Of a stretch of 17,023 nt of DNA, positions 1 through 6,028 are shown one piece after another. The translations under genes and the position numbers were made by a program. The notes beneath the pieces are model-generated. The model searched no databases and had not been told where the DNA came from. It saw only the letters and a program-made list of their open reading frames with translations. Origin of the DNA: Gemmatimonadota bacterium (GTDB taxonomy: Bacteria; Gemmatimonadota; Gemmatimonadetes; Gemmatimonadales; Gemmatimonadaceae); assembly GCA_028287205.1 (NCBI GenBank), contig JAQBQC010000397.1:1-17023 (forward strand). Reading direction: 5' to 3'. The first letter of the stretch is position 1; each line of letters opens with the position of its first letter.

Positions 1-40
1 GGGCATTTCACCCACCGAACTCAGCAAGCAAAGCACAACA

Positions 41-331
41 TCATCCCGCGCCGATCGCCGCCGATTCGTCCCTCACCAGCTCCCGATCCGCCAGCTGCGA
101 GAGATACGTTTGCACGTCGTCCAGCACATCTGAGCCATAGCGCTCCTTCAGCGCAGTCGCGATGTCGACGATCGTCCGCGTGCCGTCGCACAGCGCCAGA
201 ATCTCCGCCGCCGTGTCGTTCAGGAGTACCGCGCCCTCCGGATACTGCAGCACGCTTCGCTGCCGCGCCTCGTCGAATTGCACGCGTGCGAACTTCCAGA
301 GCTTCGGGCGCGAGGCACCGGTGAGTATCAT
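41..331 (-). CDS. pqqD: PqqD, PQQ biosynthesis peptide chaperone
   Basis: A 96-residue protein, close to the usual PqqD length of about 90-95. PqqD binds the PqqA precursor peptide and presents it to the radical-SAM enzyme PqqE in the cytoplasm. The family signature is visible: an N-terminal stretch with LWKFARVQFDEAR (residues 11-23), then YPEGAVLLNDTAAEIL (30-45), where the peptide-binding winged-helix core lies, and a final helix with DVQTYLSQLADREL (72-85). The frame is open further upstream, but the ATG at 331 is chosen because it lies 5 bp after the pqqC stop and gives a family-like N-terminus. It follows pqqB and pqqC on the same strand, so it is probably cotranscribed and translationally coupled. 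Identification is firm from both sequence and context. Confidence 0.95.
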   Translation of the reverse strand: MILTGASRPKLWKFARVQFDEARQRSVLQYPEGAVLLNDTAAEILALCDGTRTIVDIATALKERYGSDVLDDVQTYLSQLADRELVRDESAAIGAG

Positions 332-336
332 GACGC

Positions 337-1092
337 TCACTCCTCGCGGTACGCGTTGTAGATCGTGTCGATCATCACCCACAGCATCTCGATCTTGAAC
401 GCGAGCGCCTCGAAGGCGCGCTGCTGCGTCTCCACGGTCGTGCAATACGTGGTGACGATCTCGAGCCCGTGATTGCTGTCGCGCGGCGCCTGGGTGAGGC
501 GGCTGTTGAAGTAGTCGTAGGCATCCGCACGAATCCACGGATAGTGTTTCGGCAGCGACTCGAGTCTGCGCCGCATGATGTCGGGCGCGAATAGCTCAGT
601 GAGCGACGACGCGGCCGCTTCCACCCACGGCTTCGTCTTGCAGAACGTCACGTACATCTCGGCCGCGAACCGCACGCCGTGAAGCACGTGCCGTTCATCC
701 TCCATCTCCTCGCGCGGAACACCGAACGCGATCCCCAGCTGGATCCACTTCTCGATGCCGCCTTCGCCCTCCTTCAGCCCGTCATGATCGACGATGCGCT
801 GAATCCACTTGCGGCGCACTTCAGGCACGGGACAGTTCGAGATGATCGCGCCGTCCTTGCGCGGAATCGCACGCTGGTACGCGAGGCGGTTCGCGACCCA
901 CCCCTGCATCTGCCGCTGCGAGAGCTTTCCCTCGTGCATCAGGTGGTGGAACGGATGCTCCACGTAATAGGAGCCGTGAAATCCGCGCAGGGCGGCAACG
1001 AGCGCTTCGGGCGCGAGCGGGCGCTCGAGCGCGGGAATCGGGGGCGCCGGCGGCGCTGCGATCGTTGGCGCGGAGAGAAGAGAAGTCGACAT
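337..1092 (-). CDS. pqqC: PqqC, pyrroloquinoline-quinone synthase
   Basis: A 251-residue cytoplasmic enzyme that catalyses the last step of PQQ synthesis: ring closure and oxidation of AHQQ to PQQ using oxygen, without a metal. It is an all-helical member of the TENA/THI-4-like fold. Family blocks are intact: YYVEHPFHHLMHEGKL (42-57), WVANRLAYQRAIPRKD (65-80), RIVDHDG (99-105), GIEKWIQLG (112-120) and ETQQRAFEAL (221-230). The first 25 or so residues are rich in Pro and Ala and sit before the family core, so the true start could be slightly downstream, although no better ATG is obvious. No clear Shine-Dalgarno precedes the ATG at 1092. It sits between pqqB and pqqD in the normal order. Confidence 0.97.
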   Translation of the reverse strand: MSTSLLSAPTIAAPPAPPIPALERPLAPEALVAALRGFHGSYYVEHPFHHLMHEGKLSQRQMQGWVANRLAYQRAIPRKDGAIISNCPVPEVRRKWIQRIVDHDGLKEGEGGIEKWIQLGIAFGVPREEMEDERHVLHGVRFAAEMYVTFCKTKPWVEAAASSLTELFAPDIMRRRLESLPKHYPWIRADAYDYFNSRLTQAPRDSNHGLEIVTTYCTTVETQQRAFEALAFKIEMLWVMIDTIYNAYREE

Positions 1093-1126
1093 GAGCAAAG
1101 CATACCGCGAAGTGGGGGACTCGACA

Positions 1127-1143
1127 CGCGCGCAAAACGCGCG
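1127..1143 (-). other. GC-rich hairpin between pqqB and pqqC
   Basis: In the 53-bp gap between the pqqB stop and the pqqC start, two perfect CGCGCG arms (1127-1132 and 1138-1143) flank a 5-nt CAAAA loop (UUUUG in the transcript). The hairpin begins almost directly after the pqqB stop. There is no U-tract after it, so it is unlikely to be a full terminator. It could protect the 3' end of an upstream RNA or damp readthrough into pqqC. Its presence is seen directly; any role is inference. Confidence 0.4.
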
Positions 1144-1145
1144 CC

Positions 1146-2054
1146 TCAGATCTCGAAGCGCATTCCGTCCATGCCAACGATCATCCCGGCCGCCTCGACC
1201 GCGGCGCGTTCGGGCGAGCCCTCGATGAGCATCGGGTTCGTGTTGTTGATGTGCGTGTAAACCTTTTGGCGGCAGTCGAGATCCGACAACATCGCGAGAC
1301 TTCCCTCCGGCCCCGAGATCGCGACATGTCCCATTGCCGATGCCGGACGATCGGAGATGCCGAGCCGAATGAGCTCGTCGTTTGTCCAGAAGGTCCCGTC
1401 GAACAGAAGTAGCTCTGCCTCGTTGAGGCGCGACAGCAGCTTGGGACCCAGGCCCCCGCACCCGGGAACGAACGCGCACGTTTTGCCACTGCTCGTGTCC
1501 GTGATGAACGCTGCCACGGTGTGGCCGACTTCCTCCCGGCGCGCGAAGCGCGGCGGATCGCCGCGCACTGCCTTCATCTCGATCGTGATCCCGCTCGGCG
1601 TTCCGTCCCGATAGCTGAGCGGCGTCGCTTCGCCGAGCGCGACCTCGACCGTCTGCACGACGGCGAACGCCTGCGTCACCGGGAGCACGCGCGAATCTTC
1701 CGCGATCGTTCTGAGCACCGACGGGGTCGCGATGAGCTGCAGCAACCGTCCCTCCCGCAGGAGCGTGACGCCGAGCGTGTGGTCGAGCTCCGCGTCGGTG
1801 AGCACGATCCCTTCCACGGGCACATGCCGCACTCCCGCTACGTCCACGCGCGGCAGCTGCGCGAGTTGCTCGCGCACGTCGGGCGAGGCGTTGCCGAGGA
1901 ACCAGCGCACGCCGTCGGCGCTGAACGCGATCGAGGATTGGGTGCGCGGGCGCGCGCGTGACGGGTCGTCGCGCGCGATGCGGCACGTCGGGCACCAGCA
2001 GTTCCACTGCGGAAATCCTCCCCCCGCAGCCGTTCCGAGCAGAATTACGTGCAT
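1146..2054 (-). CDS. pqqB: PqqB, metallo-beta-lactamase-fold PQQ biosynthesis protein
   Basis: A 302-residue protein of normal PqqB length, starting at the family-typical MHVILLGTAAGGGFPQWNC. PqqB is a metallo-beta-lactamase-fold protein reported to hydroxylate the tyrosine of the processed PqqA-derived intermediate on the path to PQQ. Visible features are the cysteine zinc site CWCPTC (residues 19-24), the degenerate MBL metal motif around LTDAELDHTLG (85-95), and the conserved HINNTNP (268-274). The ATG at 2054 lies 3 bp beyond the stop of the upstream sigma-54 regulator gene, so pqqB is almost certainly cotranscribed with the two-component genes. That is unusual, since pqqB normally follows pqqA. 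Function is well supported. Confidence 0.97.
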   Translation of the reverse strand: MHVILLGTAAGGGFPQWNCWCPTCRIARDDPSRARPRTQSSIAFSADGVRWFLGNASPDVREQLAQLPRVDVAGVRHVPVEGIVLTDAELDHTLGVTLLREGRLLQLIATPSVLRTIAEDSRVLPVTQAFAVVQTVEVALGEATPLSYRDGTPSGITIEMKAVRGDPPRFARREEVGHTVAAFITDTSSGKTCAFVPGCGGLGPKLLSRLNEAELLLFDGTFWTNDELIRLGISDRPASAMGHVAISGPEGSLAMLSDLDCRQKVYTHINNTNPMLIEGSPERAAVEAAGMIVGMDGMRFEI

Positions 2055-2057
2055 GCG

Positions 2058-3509
2058 CTATTGGATCCCGAATTTCTTGAGGCGATAGCGGAGCGTGTCG
2101 CGGCTGACGCCGAGTCGCTGCGCGGCCTGCGTCTGGTTGCCGTTCGCCTCGCGGAGCGCCTGCTCGATCATCGACTTCTCCCACTGCGCGAGGTCGGTTC
2201 CGCGCGGTGGAAGCGCGCCCGGCGGCGCGATCGGCGTGCCCGGGTCGGCGCTGCTGTCTGTTTGTGCGCTGCCGTTCCCGGCGCTTGCGGCGGCTCCGGT
2301 GTTTCCGGTGCTGACGCGCATGGCCGTGGCATCCATGTTCGACAGCGACAGCTGCTCAGCCTCGAGCACGCCGCCCTGACTCCAGAGCACCGCGCGCTCG
2401 ATGACGTGGCTCAGCTCGCGCACATTGCCGGGCCACGTATACGCGAGCATCGCATCGCGCGCGGCAGTGGTCATGCGCTTCACATCCTTCCCGTACTTCG
2501 CGCTGTAGCGACGCATGAAGTCATCGGCGAGGAGCAGCACATCGTCACCGCGGTCGCGCAGCGGCGGAAGCCGGAGCAGGATGACCGCGAGACGAAAATA
2601 GAGATCGCGGCGGAAGGTGCCCGCCTGCGCCTCGCGCTCGAGATCGCGGTTGGTGGCGGCGAGGATGCGCACGTCGATCTTGCGATCGCGAATGCCTCCG
2701 ACGCGCCGCACCATCCGCTCCTCGATCGCGCGAAGCAGCTTTCCCTGCAGCGGGAGCTCGGTATCGCCGATCTCGTCGAGGAAAATGAAGCCGCGCTCCG
2801 CAGCTTCGAAGAGCCCGATCTTCGACTGCTTTGCATCAGTGAATGCCCCGCGCTCGTGGCCGAACAGCTCGGCCTCCATCAGGCTCGCGGGCAGCGCGGT
2901 GCAGTTCACCTCGATGAACGGCTTCGACGAACGCGGTCCGCTCGCGTGTATCGTGTGCGCGACGAGGCCCTTGCCGGTGCCCGTCTCGCCGGTGATGAGC
3001 ACGGGCGGCGTGTCATCGAGCGCCGCGATCTGGCGCGCCTGCTCCATGATCGCGCGAATTGCCGGCGACTCGCCGATCATGCCGGCGAACGGCAGCTTCC
3101 TGGCCTCGCGGCCGCGATAGTACGACAGCTCCTGCTTGAGCAGCGATGTCTCGCGGGCGCGATCCGCGAGCAGCTTGAGCTCCTCGAGATCGACGGGCTT
3201 CTTGAGATAGTCGAACGCGCCGAGCTTTACCGCCTCGACCGCGCCTTCGATGCTTCCATACGCCGTCATGATGATGACGGGGATCGACGAATCGAAATCG
3301 CGAATGTGCTGGAGCAGCTCGATCCCGCCCATGCCGGGCAGGCGCACGTCCGCGAAGATGACGTCGGGGCGAAAGCTCTCGAGCAGCTCGAGCGCCTTCT
3401 CGGCATCGCCTGCCACCTCGGCCTCGTAGCCCGACTCGGTGAGAAATGTCTTGATCGAGCGCGCGAGCGTGCGCTCGTCGTCGACGATGAGCACCGTTGG
3501 TCCACTCAT
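2058..3509 (-). CDS. NtrC-family sigma-54-dependent response regulator
   Basis: A 483-residue cytoplasmic transcription activator with all three NtrC modules. The receiver (about 5-120) has acidic pair D10/D11, phospho-acceptor D54 in FADVRLPGM, and K104 in YLKKP. The AAA+ domain (about 142-375) has Walker A GETGTGKG (174-181), Walker B FIFLDEIG (241-248) and the sigma-54 contact loop as GAFTDA (221-226), where the usual form is GAFTGA. A low-complexity Ala/Gly/Ser linker (about 395-435) precedes a Fis-type helix-turn-helix (about 443-483, with QAAQRLGVSRDTLRYRL). The ATG at 3509 overlaps the kinase stop as ATGA, so the pair is translationally coupled. It is followed 3 bp later by pqqB, suggesting cis control of PQQ synthesis. 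The phosphorelay with the upstream kinase is inferred from linkage. Target promoters are unknown; I saw no convincing -24/-12 site in the window. Confidence 0.95.
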   Translation of the reverse strand: MSGPTVLIVDDERTLARSIKTFLTESGYEAEVAGDAEKALELLESFRPDVIFADVRLPGMGGIELLQHIRDFDSSIPVIIMTAYGSIEGAVEAVKLGAFDYLKKPVDLEELKLLADRARETSLLKQELSYYRGREARKLPFAGMIGESPAIRAIMEQARQIAALDDTPPVLITGETGTGKGLVAHTIHASGPRSSKPFIEVNCTALPASLMEAELFGHERGAFTDAKQSKIGLFEAAERGFIFLDEIGDTELPLQGKLLRAIEERMVRRVGGIRDRKIDVRILAATNRDLEREAQAGTFRRDLYFRLAVILLRLPPLRDRGDDVLLLADDFMRRYSAKYGKDVKRMTTAARDAMLAYTWPGNVRELSHVIERAVLWSQGGVLEAEQLSLSNMDATAMRVSTGNTGAAASAGNGSAQTDSSADPGTPIAPPGALPPRGTDLAQWEKSMIEQALREANGNQTQAAQRLGVSRDTLRYRLKKFGIQ

Positions 3510-5077
3510 GATCTGTTCGACCCCGTGCGCGCGTGCTCACGCTCTGTCATCGTGGCGTCCGCATGATCGACGCTGGGGAGGCGGATGCGCACCGTCGTCC
3601 CCACGGTCGCGATGCTGCTGATGTCGAGGATGCCGCCATTCTGCTCGATGTAGCGTTTCGCGATGGCGAGCCCCAGCCCCGTTCCCTCGGGGCGCGTGGT
3701 GAAGAACGGCTCACACACCGATGCGAGCACGCGCTCCGGAATTCCGACCCCGGTATCGACGATCTCGATGACCACGTCGACATCGCCACTGGCTGTGCGA
3801 CTCGCATCGGCGGCGATGTGCAGGGTGCCGCCCTGCGGCATCGCATCGAGCGCGTTGGAGACCACTTCCACGAGCGCCTGCTCGAGCTGCATCGGGTCGA
3901 CGCGCACCTCGGGAAGATCTGGTGCGAGCGCGAGCTCCAGGGTGACGCCCCTCTCGCGCAGCAGCTCGGTAAACGGCGGCAGCAGATCCTCGATGAGCCG
4001 GGCCACACTCTCGCGCAGCGGATGGAATGGCGCGGGCTTCGAAAAGCTCAGCAGATGGCTCACGCGACGGTCGAGCCGGTCCACTTCCTCGATGATGAGG
4101 CTCAGATGCTCGCGCGATGCGCTGGATTCCGGATGGCGGAGTGCAACCTGAGCGGCCGCCCGCAGGCTCGCGAGCGGATTGCGAATGCCGTGCGCCACCG
4201 CGGCGGCCATCTCCCCGATCGAGGCGAGCTTCTCCGATTGAACGAGCTGTGCCTGCGTCTTCTCGAGCTGGGAGATCTTGCGCTGGAGCTCGAGGTTGAG
4301 GCCCGTCGTGCGAGCGCGCGATTGCTCGAGACTCTCCGTCATCTGCGCGAAGGAGCGCGCGAGATCGCCGATCTCGTCTGGCGAGCTGACATCGATCGGA
4401 AGCTCGACCTCGCCGGCGCCTACGCGCGCCATGGCCACGCGCAGCTGGCTGATCGGGCGCGCGAGCCCGCGCGAGATGAGCAACGACGCGAGCAGCCCCG
4501 CTACGACGGCGAAGGCGAGGATGGCGATCAGCGCATCGCGCTCGCGGGTGACGATCTCCTCGAGCCTCGAGTACGCACCGCGCACGCTCGATTCCCGCGC
4601 CTGCCGATAGATCTCGCGATTCAGCTGCGTGAGCGCGGGGAGAAGGCCGTCGCGCAGATCGCGCTGCGCCATGCGGTACGACGCTTCGTGCTGCCCGGAG
4701 TCGTAGAGCTTGAACACGCTGTCGGCCACGGCCTCGATCCGGCGCTGAATCTCCTCCGTGCTGTTCGCGAGTCCCGCCTCGTTCGGGCGAAGCTCCGACC
4801 GCCAGCGCTGCTGCCAGTACTTGATGACCTCGCCCGTCTTGCGAAACTCGTCTCTCGCGTGGGGATCGAGCCCGCTGAGATAGCGCCAGATGATCTCGCT
4901 CTGGTTGAACATCGCCGTTTCGAGCTCGGCATACGTGCGCGTGCGCGACATGTTCTGGCCGAGCGTCTGGAGCGCGTCGCGCTCGAGCACGTTCGTGCGG
5001 ATGGCCTCGATCCCGATGAGCAGCGCGGGAACGACCATGAGCGAGAAGCCATACAGCATCTTGCGCTGAAAGGTCAT
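3506..5077 (-). CDS. NtrB-like membrane sensor histidine kinase
   Basis: A 523-residue sensor kinase that probably phosphorylates the adjacent NtrC-type regulator. From the N-terminus: a transmembrane segment (about 8-26), an extracytoplasmic helical sensor region (about 27-180) without an obvious named domain, a second transmembrane segment (about 181-203), HAMP (about 203-255), a coiled coil (about 255-285), and HisKA with phosphorylatable H296 in AHGIRNPL. The ATPase domain follows, with N408 in the N-box, the G1 box DTGVGIP (441-447) and GTGLGLAI (465-472). The residue after the H-box histidine is Gly rather than the usual acidic residue. The frame is open 40 codons upstream, but that part is Pro/Arg-rich and unlike a kinase, so the ATG at 5077 before the first membrane helix is preferred; no strong Shine-Dalgarno is seen. 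The signal is unknown. Confidence 0.93.
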   Translation of the reverse strand: MTFQRKMLYGFSLMVVPALLIGIEAIRTNVLERDALQTLGQNMSRTRTYAELETAMFNQSEIIWRYLSGLDPHARDEFRKTGEVIKYWQQRWRSELRPNEAGLANSTEEIQRRIEAVADSVFKLYDSGQHEASYRMAQRDLRDGLLPALTQLNREIYRQARESSVRGAYSRLEEIVTRERDALIAILAFAVVAGLLASLLISRGLARPISQLRVAMARVGAGEVELPIDVSSPDEIGDLARSFAQMTESLEQSRARTTGLNLELQRKISQLEKTQAQLVQSEKLASIGEMAAAVAHGIRNPLASLRAAAQVALRHPESSASREHLSLIIEEVDRLDRRVSHLLSFSKPAPFHPLRESVARLIEDLLPPFTELLRERGVTLELALAPDLPEVRVDPMQLEQALVEVVSNALDAMPQGGTLHIAADASRTASGDVDVVIEIVDTGVGIPERVLASVCEPFFTTRPEGTGLGLAIAKRYIEQNGGILDISSIATVGTTVRIRLPSVDHADATMTEREHARTGSNRS

Positions 5078-5193
5078 CGGGGCGAGGGCGCGTGGCGAAC
5101 GCGAGCAGGTAGTGAGCGGGGCCCAAGCGGCGCACGCCCACGGCTCACGCAATGGTTGCAAGCTATCACGCATCCTGCGCGGCGGGGAGAACG

Positions 5194-5207
5194 GCAACGT
5201 TCGTTGC
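5194..5207. promoter_or_regulatory. Inverted repeat in the divergent kinase/ABC spacer
   Basis: The 162-bp region between the divergent sensor kinase (minus) and ABC ATPase (plus) contains a perfect 6-bp inverted repeat, GCAACG (5194-5199) and CGTTGC (5202-5207), separated by TT. Such short dyads are common operator shapes, and this is the only inter-operon spacer here that must serve both genes. No convincing -10/-35 or -24/-12 promoter was recognised by eye. A regulatory role is inference. Confidence 0.25.
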
Positions 5208-5239
5208 GGCTACGCCGCCGGGACGGCAGCTTATTCGCA

Positions 5240-6028
5240 GTGCGAGATTCGACGGAGCTTCAGACTCGCCGCGAGCCGCTGGCCCTCGCCGCGCGCGATG
5301 TGGTCCAGCGCTACGGCGACGTGGTCGCGCTCGATCAAGTGAGCCTCGATGTCGCCGCGGGAAAGAGCGTCGCGCTCGTTGGCGAGAGCGGATCGGGGAA
5401 GACCACGCTGCTGCGATGCTTCAATCGCCTGGTCGAGCCAGCCAGCGGTGTGATCTCCGTTGGAGGCGCGGATGTGCGCGAACGCCCGATCGTCGCGCTG
5501 CGCCGCATGATCGGCTACGTGCCGCAGGAAGGCGGATTGATGCCGCACTGGCGCATCCTGCGAAACGTGGCGCTCGTGCCCACGCTGCTCGGCATGCCGA
5601 ATGCGACCGCGGTGGCGGCCGACACGCTCGCGCTCGTGGGGCTTCCGGCTGAGCGATTTGGCGGGCGCTTCCCGCACGAGCTCTCGGGCGGGCAGCGGCA
5701 GCGCGCCGCGCTCGCGCGTGCGCTCGCGGCGCGCCCCGGCGTGGTGCTGATGGACGAACCGTTCGGCGCGCTCGATGCGATCACGCGCTCGGATCTGCAG
5801 GCGGCGTTCGACGCGCTTCGCCACGAGCTGTCGTTCACGATGCTCATGGTGACGCACGATCTGGCCGAAGCGGCGCGACTCGCGGACGAGCTGGTGGTGA
5901 TGCGCGCGGGACGCATCGAGCAGCAGGGGACGATCGACCAGCTCGCGACATCGCCGGCGACACCATACGTGGCGACGCTGCTCGAGCGTGCGCTCGCGGC
6001 GTCGGCGCCGCTGCGAGGGCTCGCGTGA
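5240..6028 (+). CDS. Betaine-family ABC importer, ATP-binding protein (OpuCA/ProV-like)
   Basis: A 262-residue ABC ATPase that powers an importer in the quaternary-amine/osmoprotectant (QAT/OpuC) family. Motifs are complete: Walker A GESGSGKT (48-55), Q-loop Q96 in GYVPQEGGL, signature LSGGQRQR (148-155), Walker B VVLMDEP (168-174) and H-loop H206 in VTHDLAEA. RRMIGYVPQEGGLMPHW is typical of this family. The protein ends soon after the ATPase fold, so it lacks the tandem CBS domains that act as ionic-strength sensors in OpuAA/OpuCA-type osmoregulated systems. The frame has no ATG near the expected start; GTG at 5240 gives a family-like length but lacks a strong Shine-Dalgarno, so the first 20 or so residues are uncertain. 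It overlaps the permease gene by 1 bp (TGATG). Likely substrates are glycine betaine, choline or, from context, ergothioneine. Confidence 0.92.
   Translation: MRDSTELQTRREPLALAARDVVQRYGDVVALDQVSLDVAAGKSVALVGESGSGKTTLLRCFNRLVEPASGVISVGGADVRERPIVALRRMIGYVPQEGGLMPHWRILRNVALVPTLLGMPNATAVAADTLALVGLPAERFGGRFPHELSGGQRQRAALARALAARPGVVLMDEPFGALDAITRSDLQAAFDALRHELSFTMLMVTHDLAEAARLADELVVMRAGRIEQQGTIDQLATSPATPYVATLLERALAASAPLRGLA

Noticed and set aside
2049..3566. Long plus-strand open frame opposite the response regulator (and similar ones at 337-2184, 3533-5239, 12936-13871)
   Set aside because: They are GC-driven antisense or upstream shadows. The opposite-strand or downstream frames carry full family motifs, while these read as Arg/Ala/Pro-rich sequence with no domain.
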